Assembly: GCF_030253575.1 (NCBI RefSeq)
Contig: NC_080558.1
Coordinates: 5,032,001 to 5,096,000, forward strand
Reading direction: 5' to 3'
Length of the DNA stretch: 64,000 nucleotides
Source: Rhododendron vialii
Taxonomy: Eukaryota; Streptophyta; Magnoliopsida; Ericales; Ericaceae
Shown: in pieces, positions 54,277 through 64,000 of the stretch
Layout of the letters: each line of letters opens with the position of its first letter
Position numbering within the stretch: the first letter of the stretch is position 1
Made by a program: the position numbers and the translations under genes
Notes under the pieces: generated by a model
What the model was told of the DNA's origin: nothing
The model's input: only the letters and a program-made list of their open reading frames with translations
The model's database searches: none

Positions 54277-56455
54277 CTGTAGCGAGAAGAAGCATCGCTA
54301 AGATGGTATTTGTCAAATCTTATATATTTGTAAAAGCTAATTCTTTTAGCATCAAAGTGTTTAGGACCAAAGTAAGAAGTTGTGATAAACACACCGACGC
54401 GACTTCCATTATGTTTGTTGAACCCTGTGAATTGCATGAAAGTAGGATACTCAAAATTCAGGGATCAAAGAGTTTTATAAAATGATCTTGGTGCCCTGTG
54501 AATTGCATGAAAGTAGGATACTCAAAATTCAGGGATCAAAGAGCTTTATAAAACGTTCTTGGTGGTCAGAAGTTGTATTCCAAAAGCTTTAATTAACAAA
54601 CATGCCCTCACACAGATAAGAGCAACGACAAAACCCACTCTTCTCATATATGAAAACTACGAAGAAGCTACCTATGTTTCCCAAGAAAGGAAGTATCCAG
54701 TTCCCACTGCAACCATTAGCACCAAAAATTGATGAACCAGCGAAACAGACACCATCTAAGGAGCTATTAATTTAGATGACTCAAGCAGGTGGCAGATGCA
54801 GGATTTCCATGAAAGGGGCTCAATAGAAAATTTGTCAAGAGTTTGGATGGTCAAGGTAAAGTTATTGATCGTTAAGAGCGGTAATGCCATAATGGTACTG
54901 TTTTAAGAAAAAATGGAAAACAAAGTGCTATTTTCACATATATAGCAGAATTCATATGTGGTACATTATGTCGGAACATGGGAGGCCCGGCCCCTAAACT
55001 CAAGTCCAGATATTAAGTTTGTGTATGTATCTAAGAGACATTTCAGTCAACCTCGAGAAGAAAAAGAGTACAAAATCAAATTTGACATGTCGTGCCAAGT
55101 GGATGAATTGGCATTTGAACCAACTCCAACTAATATGTCAATTACTTCGGTGCTGTTTGATTCCTCCTCTCTCATGTCAAATTTGACATTTGAAAAGGTA
55201 AGATGTCAAATCTTTGCTTTGAAATCTTTACCCTCAAGGCCTCCAAAACTTAACAAAATAAAAGATAAAAACCTATTAAAGTAAAATATGCTACATTAAA
55301 TTAGGCATATTGGTTGGAGGCATTTTTAGAGATGCGAACTTGCCACAATGCCGCTTAAGACTTCCAAAGAATTTGTCAGCCCCAAATTTGAAGCCACGGT
55401 GGAGATGTTGATCTACACTATTGTCAAAAAAGGCTCATGATGCATTACTTAACACCAAAATTTGTACAAATGGTTTGTCCTAATTTTACTTATATGACAA
55501 AAATACGGCAGCGAACCGAATAACAAATGGTTTATGATGGTTAATTACAAGTTTAACATGCCAACTGCTCAATTCGTTAACTCGCTAATCTTTAAAAAAA
55601 AAATTAAAAATGCACCATTCTCCATTAAGAATAAGTAACGAACAATTTGGCAAGAATGTAGAAAAATAAATCACAAACCCATGCCTCCTTTCATCAAATA
55701 AACTACAATCTTCAGCTATTCAGCAAACAAATACTAACCAAAAATTCGGTTTAATAGCCAATGCACTGAAGTACTACGTGAGGCTCTGACCATAATTGAA
55801 ATGGAACTCTCTGTTTCTACAAACAAAAAGAACAGAAGACTTTGAACTCGCCAAGTGGGAATGAGAAAAACAATAATTGTGATCACATGTTCAAATTTCA
55901 TGGAGGCCAAACCCATGGGCCACTGTGTGTCCGGTCGTTAATTTGGGCTCCTGAAGAAGTTGTGGTAAACATATTGACACAAATCCCTCAAGCGAGAATC
56001 AGAAGTTGTATTCCAAGTGGGAATGGGAAAAGCAATAAGTGTTTGTGATCACATGTTCGAATTTCACGGAGGCCAAACATTCCATACCGTGAGGCCACCG
56101 AACATGTTCGAATTTCACAGAGACCAAACATTCCATACCGTGAGGCCACCGTTTGTTCGGTCCCTAACTTCAAGAATCCGGATTTCGTTGAGGTGCGCGC
56201 AAACTGGACCAAAGATCCAGTTATCAAGAAGAACCAAACTAATGAAACTTTTTCGGTTCTTCAGCACGCTTTCTCATCAACCAAATGCAAGAAAAATAAT
56301 GAGAAATAACGATAAAAACAGACACAAACACACACAAACACGAGCATCAGTCTCAGTCGAATGGGGTGTTGTGTTGTTGGGTTCTCATTAGTCATCGAAG
56401 CGGTCAGTATTCCAGTAATGAAGCAAATTCCAAGGTACCCAAATGAAACGCAAGT
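54277..56455 (-). other. copy 2 upstream region, homologous to 47868-50220
   Basis: This is the intron and 5' flank of the broken ubiquitin-like copy. It includes two 54-bp tandem copies (54417-54475 and 54488-54546, AATTGCATGAAAGTAGGATA). A second tandem repeat (ACATGTTCGAATTTCA with CATTCCATACCGTGAGGCCACCG) lies at about 56050-56150. Compared with copy 1, the exon-1 segment is missing between about 56335 and 56340. Confidence 0.55.
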
Positions 56456-56822
56456 TCAATAAAGTGCGGCCAACTGTAGTTTCAACCGGTAATGTGTAAT
56501 TTCTTGCGGCCAAGTGTCATTCCTTGCGGTGAAGAGTCTTGTAAATCACGAAAGAATCGTGTACAGTGATCACGATTTCACTATTTCATGGCTAGATGCA
56601 ATTCCAAGCGGCCAACTGTAATTTAATGCGGCCAAGTGTAAATCCTCGCGGCCAAAGCCATGTAAAACACAAAAGAATTGTGTACAATGATCACGCTTTC
56701 ACTATTTCGCGGCCATATGCAATTCCAAGCGTCCAAGTGTAATTTGATACGGCCAACTGTAATTACGTGCGGCCAAGAGGCATGTAAAATACGAAAAAAT
56801 CGTGCATAGTGATTACGCGTTT
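56456..56822 (+). repeat. GCGGCCAA(C/G)TGTAATT tandem array, about 120-bp higher-order units
   Basis: Three units of about 120 bp each contain two to four copies of GCGGCCAAGTGTAATT-like words and a GTGTACAGTGATCACG phrase (56560, 56685, 56805). Drift is moderate. It is not seen elsewhere in the window. I cannot assign it to a known element. Confidence 0.7.
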
Positions 56823-56969
56823 AGTAAGTAAGAACAAAACGCGTGCTCCGTAACCATGCCTATTTACTGGTGGTGGTGGGGAAACACAAGTAAATAATAT
56901 TTTCTTTGTGGCATGATTTTGATATAAGAAATCGAAGAGAAAGTTGAAAAAATAGTACTAGTAATTTTA

Positions 56970-57352
56970 ATTATTTTTTTAGGAAGAGCAAGAAATACAT
57001 TAATAATAATAAGAAGAAAAATACAATTGTGTTGTCGCCGTTACAACAATAAAGACACACCGGCGACGAGCCAAGACCAAACTAAGGCCTAAAGAACAGA
57101 ATACAGCGTACTAATCCACAAAGCAGTAAAGACAAAACTACATACTATGCTATTGCCTAAAGACAAAAGCCAACAAAAGGCCTAGGCATGCCAACAACAA
57201 GCGAAGATCAATAATTGTCAAATGACGGAACATAGTGTGAAGTGTGTGAGATGTGCTTGCGGCCAAAACAAGTACAAACAAATACTGAAACGAAAACAAC
57301 CGAAAGAAATCCACCACCGCAAACTTACTGCAACTGAAAATAAAATAGTAGC
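56970..57352 (-). mobile_element. about 380-bp insertion relative to the copy 1 flank
   Basis: Copy 1 reads TAGTAGTTAATTTTGATTACACGCATT (50365). In this unit the same phrase is split by about 380 bp between about 56970 and 57352. The insert carries A-rich sequence on its plus-strand left and an open minus-strand tail of hydrophobic residues. It could be a retroelement 3' end. Termini are not defined. Confidence 0.45.
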
Positions 57353-57910
57353 TCTGATTACACGCATAAACAAGATTCCAACAAAAATCTAGTACTTTTT
57401 GTACTTCAAATTTTGAGTGTAAGATTTCATCAGAGGATTCCAACCTAAAATTAACTAGTATAAGCCTAGTGGTAGGCGGTGCCCCGGCCCATTCAAATCC
57501 TTCGGTTTTTCAAATTTTGCATTTTGCTATATAAATTTGTGTTCATATAGTATCATTCTCTTTTAAAAGAAAAACTGATTTGGAAAACCAGTGTTGTGGA
57601 AATCTTATAAATGGCATCTCTCATTTTACTGTTTTTATCAATATGCAATTACATTGTCAAATGGGAGAAAATAGGTAAAACATTTTGCCGTAAAAATAGG
57701 TAAAACATTTTGCCGTAAAAATATTGCACGTCATATTTTTACGTCAAAGAAGACAGAGCATTAAAAGTGAAATATTCTGCGATTAAATACAAAGGCAGTG
57801 AAGTTCTTGGCTATGTTGCATGGGGGGAAGAAGGGATGAGGGATCTTATGTACTCCATAAAACAATATTTTACCAAACAATTGGTCTAAGGCATTTCCTT
57901 TAGCCACTTC

Positions 57911-58143
57911 TTTTTTTTTTTCAAGCAGAAAGTGATGCATTAATTTAGACGATCAATGTCAACAAGCCACATAAACAGTATACATAAAGTGTTCAAAAAA
58001 GACTACAAGAGTCGTAGTCTAGGTCCTAAGATGACCATCACCCATGGCATCGGCCAGGGTAAAATCCAAGTCTTGCCAGACAGTTGGCAGTTTGGTTGGC
58101 TTGATGATAGATGTGGACGAAGGTTGAACTTGTCCGGGCAGCA
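57911..58143 (-). mobile_element. 5'-truncated LINE (L1-type) 3' end with poly-A and 14-bp TSD
   Basis: On the minus strand it reads STFVHIYHQANQTANCLARLG, matching the C-terminal RNase H region of plant L1-type LINEs, followed by a poly-A tail (the T-run at 57911-57921). It is flanked by a direct 14-bp repeat CCTTTAGCCACTTC (57897-57910 and 58144-58157). The intact locus copy at 37775 (TTAGCCACTTTAAACC) lacks the insert. So this is a clean target-primed insertion upstream of the pyrophosphatase remnant. Confidence 0.85.
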
Positions 58144-58184
58144 CCTTTAGCCACTTCAAACCTTTTTCCTTCATCTAATCTTAT

Positions 58185-58231
<47 letters not shown>

Positions 58232-58883
58232 AGAGGAGGTGCAAGAGAGGGTGATGGACTTGCGATTGGTGCAGCAAGATCCTAGGTTCAGAAGGAAGGG
58301 AGAGGTGGATAAAGGCTTGCCAAATTGGGAGGAATCGGAAAAGAAGCATTTAGGGAAGAGTTATCTGATGTTTTGTTATATCTAATTAGTCCGATTGATC
58401 GGTGGATTTGCTCCCAACACAAGTGATCAGGGCTCGATTCTTGGGTCAAGTTGCAAGAGAGTAGTTTCTTGTAAATTCCCTAGATCCGGCGTGGATGGTC
58501 GGCCTTTGACGGACCAAGGAGGCCGGACGGAATTAGTTGAGATGCGCGTAAACTAACCAAGATACCCCAACCATCGTAAATAAATGGCTGATATATGCTT
58601 CCGAGAAAATTGTCACTACTACAATAATCGTAAAAGATGACAATTTAAAAATGCCATTAAACGTGAAAGATGTCAGTTTTGAAACTGTCATCTATGGAGC
58701 TGTCATTAAATATCTGAATCTGAAAATGACGGTTTGAAACTGTCATTAATATCTATAAAGATGACGCTTTATAAAAGTAATTGAAAGTAAAAGATGACAG
58801 TTGTGAAACGTCGTTAAAGTGCTTTAAAGCCGTCATCTTTTGTAAAGATCCGCTCCCGCCCTGTATAATATTGTCCGCTTTGA

Positions 58884-59258
58884 ACACCAACCCCATCAAA
58901 CCTCCCAGTGAGGTCACCCATCTCAGGATTACTCCAGTGCGAGCACACTTAACTATGAAATTTGCTTTGGCACCATCATTGATTTAAAAGTCCCTGTACA
59001 ATATAGGATGACGATATATTATTTATAGCACACAACTTACACTCCACCTAGCGATGTGGGACTACCCTCGGTTGAACCTTCTGATCACCGATCGAACAAC
59101 CCCTCGCACGGGTCCCTGCTCTTAGGCCGGTTGACCCCTACTTGGAACTCCCCAGGGGTATTGCGTCATAAATCTCCCCCACTTAGGAACACACGTCCTC
59201 ATATGGGGTCGAGATTCTGTCTCACTCGCATTTGCAGTCGGTACAGGCTCTGATACCA
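58884..59258 (-). mobile_element. Cassandra-type TRIM segment (5S-rRNA-like part and Met-tRNA primer site)
   Basis: On the minus strand, AGTTAAGTGTGCTCGCACTG and GAGATGGGTGACCTC (58884-58957) closely follow the 3' half of plant 5S rRNA, including the A-box and C-box positions. Upstream on this strand at 59246-59258 is TGGTATCAGAGCC, the initiator-Met-tRNA primer binding site. The pairing of a 5S-like LTR and this primer site defines Cassandra TRIM retrotransposons. It is probably a partial element in reverse orientation, captured within the CACTA element. Confidence 0.75.
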
Positions 59259-59362
59259 TATGTAACAACATGCTCCCGATTTGAGACTTCAAAGCAACGA
59301 CGCTCATAGATGGCGCCGTTTTCTCCAAAAATAAATTTTTGTTCTTCAATGTCACTTATAAG

Positions 59363-59603
59363 GAGAAACCGACATTAAAAAGAATAGTTATGTCACTATT
59401 TTACAAAGTGACATCATAAATATATTAGATCGCAATTCAAGAGAAACTGACATTAAAAAGAGAGAATAGTTACGTCACTATTTTACAAAGTGACATCATA
59501 AATATATTAGTCACAGTTTAGGAGAAACTAATTTTAAAAAGAGAGAATAATTATGTCACTATTTTAGAAAGTGACATCATAAATATATTATATCACAGTT
59601 TTT
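59363..59603 (+). repeat. three about 80-bp tandem copies near the CACTA right end
   Basis: Each copy contains TATGTCACTATTTTACAAAG (or close variant) followed by TGACATCATAAATATATTA. They are subterminal tandem repeats of the CACTA element. Confidence 0.8.
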
Positions 59604-59769
59604 TTAGATGGCTGACATTATTTATCTATTGCAATCGTTTTAATTACAGTTTTTTCAAAAACTGACATTTTTTCACTTTTTCAAGTATCATTTTTTAACA
59701 ATATTGTAGTAGTGTGTCAAGAATGGAATCAAACCCACCCCAAAAACTATTCTACTCCAGTTGATAAAT

Positions 59770-60380
59770 GTTTGCATCAGCAATGAAAGCAAATCTTGCT
59801 TGTTGTGAGGAGGAAAAAAAAAGACTCATTTCCTGAAATACCCAAATTTGGAAATAGAATTTGTTACCCCAGTTTTGTGCAACCAGAGGCTTCTTACTGT
59901 TCACTTCATACCCTCCTAAGTAAAACAACTTCTATATTGCCCTCCAAACAAGTAATTTTACAACTTTTATTTATGTTTGAATGACCGCAATCCGAAATTT
60001 AAAAAGGCGATTTTTATTTACGTTTTCTATGCATAATAAAGCCCAACTCCCCTACTCTCTCGGAATCTTTGTTCTCGCTCGCTCATTAAAAACTTGTTTA
60101 AGATCGGTTTGCTAAGGTAATAAACAAAACTTAAAACAATTTTTTTAAAACTTGTTAAAGAGTCAAACCAAGCTCAAAGAAGCTATTACTCGACTCATTC
60201 GACTTGTGATGTAAAGAAAATTCAAACTACTTGAAATCGGCTCATATTCAGCTTGATTAAAACTCATTTGAGGTTGGCTCGTGTCGTAAACAAGTTAAAA
60301 CTCAAACACATTTTTGAAACACTTTACATTTGATTAACCACCTGGTTAGCTCGTTCGGCTCATTTATCCCCTTGTATAGA
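59770..60380. other. pyrophosphatase 3' flank copy, unit 4, then repeat debris
   Basis: 59717-59960 matches the 3'UTR and flank seen at 50560 and 42260. 60060-60370 holds diffuse GCTCG/AAACTTG-type repeat motifs like those at 36710. No gene was seen. Confidence 0.5.
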
Positions 60381-60399
60381 TTCAAGAAATAAATAGCCA

Positions 60400-60625
60400 A
60401 AACTTCAGTATAGCTTGCCAAACATTCATTAAACTGAAATGAAATGAAGCACACGGTTTCTAGAAACAGAGAGAGCACAGAGACTTTGAACTCAAACGTA
60501 GAAAAAGTACGAGAAATGGCAATTAAAGAACGGAAAACGGGTAGTGAGAACGACCTCGATCGTGTTCGCTCGAAGCCATTAGGAAGTTTGGAAACCCTAG
60601 CTAGCCCTTTGCTTTGATCAGATGA
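60400..60625 (-). pseudogene. 5' end fragment of a third ubiquitin-like gene copy
   Basis: On the minus strand, the telo-box stretch GGGCTAGCTAGGGTTTCCAA is followed by ATG GCT TCG AGC GAA CAC GAT (60577-60579 for the ATG) and GT. This matches the layout before 50043. The segment at 60400-60470 matches the intron-start sequence at about 49290-49370. No ubiquitin-like domain coding sequence remains in this copy within the window. Confidence 0.6.
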
Positions 60626-60775
60626 AAGAAACGAGCAGAGCGGTAAAATGGTTAACGTTATCCAATGTAAATGTAAATGCAATCTCCCTTTTGCTTCTTG
60701 ATAATTGCAATGTCAAGACTTGAAAGCATCAGTAGTGCACAAAATCAACTTATTTTCTTAAAAGTTTAGGAGAAC

Positions 60776-61110
60776 TAGGGGTGTGCACGGGTTGGCGCGG
60801 GTCGGGTTTGACCCGAAACCGATCCGATCATGACGGGTAAGAAACATTTAGGCCCGCAACCGAACCAACAGATGGTAAAGACCCGTCCACGAGCCCGATT
60901 TTTTACTTCGGGTCAGGTTTACCCTTCGGGTTGGCCAGGTCGGGCCCGCCCCCCATGGGTAAGGAACGCATCAACCCAAAGCCCAAATCGAAACTCGTTT
61001 TTTTTTTTTTAAAAAAAAAAATAGAAGCCAACCTGTACCCAACCAAAGCACCTGTTCGAAGCCGTCCAAGACCCTTCGGGTCGGGTAGTCGGGGATTTTG
61101 CACAGGCCTA
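60776..61110. mobile_element. hAT-like GGGTCGGG-rich element, 335 bp
   Basis: It starts TAGGGGTGTGCACGGG and ends TTTTGCACAGGCCTA, with flanks AGGAGAAC (60768-60775) and, after two extra bases, TAGAGAAC (61113-61120). GGGTC/GACCC motifs fill both sides. A related unoccupied copy of the flank lies at 61235-61310, showing where it inserted. TSD match is 6 of 8, so age or an aberrant event is possible. Confidence 0.65.
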
Positions 61111-61230
61111 ACTAGAGAACTTACCTTGAAGCAAGGGGGTACGTTTTGACGGTTTCTCAAGTTATAATCAATAATCCATAAAAGTTTGGAACAAAAATAA
61201 TCAACGCAAAAAAAAAAAATTTCAAATAAG

Positions 61231-61960
61231 AACAAAACCAACTTATTTTTTTTTAAAGTTTAAGAGAACTCACCCTGAAGCAAGGGATGTACGTTTTTAC
61301 GGTTTCTCAAGTTATAAAATAATATACTCCATTAGTAGTTTATTTATTAAACCGTTATGATGTCGCGGCTAAATTCTGTTTGAGTTGTGGTTGAATCGGT
61401 GATTCGTCCGGTCCATTGACAGCGCAGTAGCACACGGCACGCCACAGTTGATCGAGCACCCACCCCCGACTTTTAAGAAGGCCCGTGTTTCCAAGTCGTC
61501 CACGATCGACAATTCCAAGTCTATTTCAAGTCAATGGGGTCCCAGACTTTAGAAGGCCTTCGTTTCCACTTTCCAAGTTGTCATCAACTATTCCAAGTCT
61601 ACTTCAAAGTCAATAGGGTCATAGACTTGCTTATGTAAATGCTAAAAAAAGAAAAAAAGGGTCACAAATTTTAATCAAAAAAAGTTTCCTTTTTTTTTTT
61701 TGGTCTTCCGTGAAGACCTTAGACCTGTTCTTATCATGTACTCAATCCGTGTCAAATTGTTAGTCCATTATTCTATTTTGGAATATTACAAAATTTTGAT
61801 CCTTTTTCTAAAACTGAAAGCAAAAATTTGACAATTTTTCAAAAATATATGCTATTAGGTGCTTGGGCTTGTCCCATAGGGTGTCTTTCTTGGTTGGCAT
61901 CTCGCTAATCAAGGGATATTAGGTCTCGGACTGGACATGTAATTGTTCTTAGGGATATGA
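61231..61960. other. tandem flank copy and intergenic DNA
   Basis: 61231-61310 repeats the flanks of the 60776 element (AACTTATTTTT, AAAGTTTAAGAGAACT, then CTGAAGCAAGG). 61480-61620 has a short direct repeat (AAGAAGGCCCGTGTTTCCA against AGAAGGCCTTCGTTTCCA). No gene was seen. Confidence 0.5.
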
Positions 61961-61961
61961 T

Positions 61962-62489
61962 TAGGAATGGCAATGGCACGGAGCATGTTTTTGCGTACCC
62001 TGACCAGAAAATTATTATACGACCCCGACCGGGTATTTTTTGGGTACCCCTGTTTCCGCCCCAATTGGGGAACGGGTTTACCCGCCCCGCCCCGCTCTGT
62101 AAGAAATTAAAAAATTTATTAACTTAAAAAAAAAAAATGATTATAAAGAAAGTGATATTTTAGTACAATGGTGAAATATAAAGGTAAGAATAGAAGTTTT
62201 TTTAGTATATTGATATTGATAAAAGTATTAGGGTAAAAATATAAACAAATTTAGTATAATAATAATTAGATTAGTAATAAAAGTATAGTTTTATATATAA
62301 ATACATTTCGGGGTGGGTAATTTCGGGGTGGGTATGTCGGGGCGGGTTACTTTCACCTCGAACCCTACCCGAACCCGGCCGGGTTTTAGATTTTTTACCC
62401 CGACCCCAACCCTATACCCGGAAATGAGGTGAAAAATCCTCTTCATTAGGGGCGGATTCGGAGCGGAACGGGTCCGATTGCCATCCCTA
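61962..62489. mobile_element. hAT-type GGGTAC/GGGCGG-rich element, 528 bp
   Basis: It starts TAGGAATGGCAATGGC, ends CGATTGCCATCCCTA, and is flanked by exact 8-bp duplications GATATGAT (61954-61961 and 62490-62497). ACCCCG/CGGGG motifs lie in both subterminal regions with an AT-rich centre. It is in the same family as the 50980 element. Confidence 0.9.
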
Positions 62490-62497
62490 GATATGAT

Positions 62498-63727
62498 GTT
62501 GTTCTCCTTATCTTGTTAGTCTTTGAACCAACTTCAAAAATTAATAAAATTATTTTTTGCCATTCAAAAAAGAAAAGTTGAAACTCCAAAAGGAAAAAGG
62601 ACCAATAAGGGAAGTGGGATAATTATTTCTTTTCGAAGGCCTTTAATTCCTTGCCACTAAATTACATAGATGCCCCCTCATCTATTGGCCTGTACCGCAG
62701 ACATCTCTCAACTTCAAAAGTGGACAATAACATCCCCAAATCTTGGTAAAATTTCCTAACTTGTTAACAAAAAGGCATATTCACTACTCAACATGCACAT
62801 AACATGCATGTGTCATCCCCACTTCTCACTCTTTCTATACCTCAAACTCTCATTGTTGATGATTATTAGCCTCTCTTGTCTTTTGTTCTTTCTCCTCTAC
62901 TCGTCTTGTGTGTGTGTGTATGAGATTGGGACTGGAATTGACGGGGGGGGGGAGCGGTGGGTGGGTGGGTTGGTTCTTGGGCTTTTAAAGTTGGATTGCA
63001 TTAGAGATTCTTGAATGAGGAATCCTACAATATTATGGCTAGAAGTTGAAGAGTTGATATTTTTTAATTTTGTGTTTTGTGATAGAGAGAGAAAGAGAGA
63101 GATGGTGCTTGTATTGGTGACGGCCTTAATAACGTTTCTTTCTTACCATATTTTGTATGAAAAGATCCGAATCCTAACTAGTGCCATAGAAAGCACCACA
63201 TCTCATGATTTCCCAAGGGAAGGGGTGCGACTAGTTAGCATAAATAAATTAGGTGGTGTCATTCTTCATATTTAAATTTAAGGGAGTATTAGTGATATTA
63301 TAACAAAGATAAAGGGGTGTCCATATACTGCTGCCTTTGATTTTGAAAGAAACTCCGCTACTCAACCAGAAAATTCCTTATCTGCCTAACTGTCAAACAC
63401 CAGAAAAGTTTCATGCCCCGTAGAAAGAGATTTCCGCACCGTTTCATCTCGCTGTTCTTCTCGGTAATTGACAGTTTGAATTTTAAATAAATTATTCGTG
63501 CGAATAGTTTATTAAAATTTGGACCGCCCAAACCACTTTTGGACTGATGAGATTATTCGCCTCCATGAAAACCTTCTTTGCAGAACTTCCGTAAAGGAGT
63601 TTTTCTCTTCTGAAGATGGACCAAAGCAACATTGCTAAGTATATAACTTGAAGAAGCAAAGGAACATGGCATTTCACATTACCCAACAATCATTCAATCC
63701 ATCGTTAATTTGAATACAATTCTGAAA
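62498..63727. other. upstream region of the DUF26 gene, no other gene seen
   Basis: GT and G runs (62908-62955) and weak open frames that match nothing. The DUF26 promoter must lie here but I could not place a TATA box with confidence. Confidence 0.45.
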
Positions 63728-64000
63728 ATGGGTTTCCGGAGAACACTCTTCCTCTCTCACATAGTTCTCATAAACCTTGTTTCTCTCACCATCGCCCAGC
63801 CGAACTTCCTGAGCTCCGTTTGTAACGACAACAATAGTACCAGCACATACCGAACCAACCGCGACGCTCTCCTCTCCTCCCTCGCCAGCAACACGGATCA
63901 ATACGGCTTCTACAACTCCTCAACCGGCGAAAATCCAGATACGGTTCACGCGCTCGTGCTGTGCAGAGCCGACACTAAGTTAGGCGTCTGCCGCGAGTGC
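63728..64000 (+). CDS. cysteine-rich DUF26 (Gnk2) secreted or receptor-kinase protein, 5' part
   Basis: The frame opens with ATG 63728 and stays open for 91 codons to the window end. A signal peptide covers about 1-24 (MGFRRTLFLSHIVLINLVSL, then TIAQ). A stress-antifungal (DUF26) domain begins at about 25, with Cys32. The C-X8-C-X2-C signature, whose first cysteine follows HALVL, is complete as Cys79, Cys88 and Cys91. This is typical of cysteine-rich receptor-like kinases (CRK) and cysteine-rich repeat secretory proteins of plants, linked to redox or stress signalling. Whether a second domain, a membrane segment and a kinase follow is outside the window. Copies of this family are often tandem, so neighbours beyond the edge may be related. 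Confidence 0.85.
   Translation, partial: MGFRRTLFLSHIVLINLVSLTIAQPNFLSSVCNDNNSTSTYRTNRDALLSSLASNTDQYGFYNSSTGENPDTVHALVLCRADTKLGVCREC

Larger units (their letters stand above)
58614..59714. mobile_element. CACTA-type non-autonomous element, 1,101 bp
   Basis: It starts CACTACTACAAT, ends ATTGTAGTAGTG, with a 3-bp duplication TGT (58611-58613 and 59715-59717). Joining the flanks restores the pyrophosphatase frame phrase KIVKNGIK, so the insertion site is exact. Subterminal AGATGAC/TGTCAT-type motifs are repeated. It carries a Cassandra-type segment inside. No transposase. Confidence 0.9.
58158..59770 (+). pseudogene. pyrophosphatase gene, unit 4, broken by CACTA and deletion
   Basis: Blocks in order: exon 1 start (GAGGTGCAAGAGAGGGTGATG near 58239), a jump to exon 2 (GEVDKGLPNWEESEKKHLG, about 58296-58350) with a frameshift, then SEKI (about 58600). 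The last part (VKNGIK... near 59715) follows after the CACTA element. The rest of exon 1, including the region with EXXE, is deleted. No product is expected. Confidence 0.85.

Noticed and set aside
57455-57530. tRNA-like head (CCTAGTGGTAGGCGG, then CCATTCAAATCC)
   Set aside because: It resembles A and B boxes of a tRNA-derived SINE, but no cloverleaf, poly-A tail or target duplication could be shown.

Overview
The window is nuclear DNA of a flowering plant, most likely a eudicot. It shows GT-AG introns, AT-rich intergenic DNA, CT/GA microsatellites, telo-box and site II promoter motifs, plant-only families (a cysteine-rich DUF26 protein, a PP2C-like protein 44 relative) and a dense set of plant transposons. 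I cannot name the species from sequence alone. All gene models below were built by hand from splice sites and reading frames; exon coordinates are in the entries.

Layout. 0-9 kb: short inverted-repeat elements around a broken copy of the eIF2 gamma gene, a 492-bp hAT-type element, the end of a CACTA element and a 378-bp palindromic element. 9.8-14.5 kb: an intact four-exon SF3B5 (SF3b10) splicing-factor gene whose third intron carries a 1,952-bp solo LTR. 17.6-23.2 kb: an intact 14-exon casein kinase 1 gene, followed by a 1,062-bp long-inverted-repeat element with a 9-bp target duplication. 25.2-28.8 kb (minus strand): a five-exon PP2C-like gene that has lost its metal-binding aspartates. 31.6-34.1 kb (minus strand): an intact five-exon RPL14 gene with a typical ribosomal-protein promoter. 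37.9-60.6 kb: a tandemly duplicated block. Its unit joins a two-exon MazG-type dCTP pyrophosphatase-like gene (plus strand) to a gene for a protein of degenerate ubiquitin-like domains in tandem (minus strand). Only the first pyrophosphatase copy is intact; the other units are decaying and filled with transposons. 63.7-64 kb: the 5' end of a DUF26 protein gene runs off the window.

The housekeeping genes (splicing, kinase signalling, translation) are not a pathway and do not appear to be co-regulated. Beyond them the main content is transposon biology. At least eight short elements share TAGG/CCTA-type ends, most with 8-bp target duplications (hAT type). One is nested inside the terminal repeat of another element. 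A CACTA element carrying a 5S-rRNA-like, Cassandra-type segment sits inside a duplicated pyrophosphatase exon. I saw no CRISPR array, bacterial operon or obviously new molecular system. The most unusual items are the tandem pyrophosphatase/ubiquitin-like block, the predicted dead phosphatase, the nested transposons and a duplicated splice acceptor in the kinase gene.
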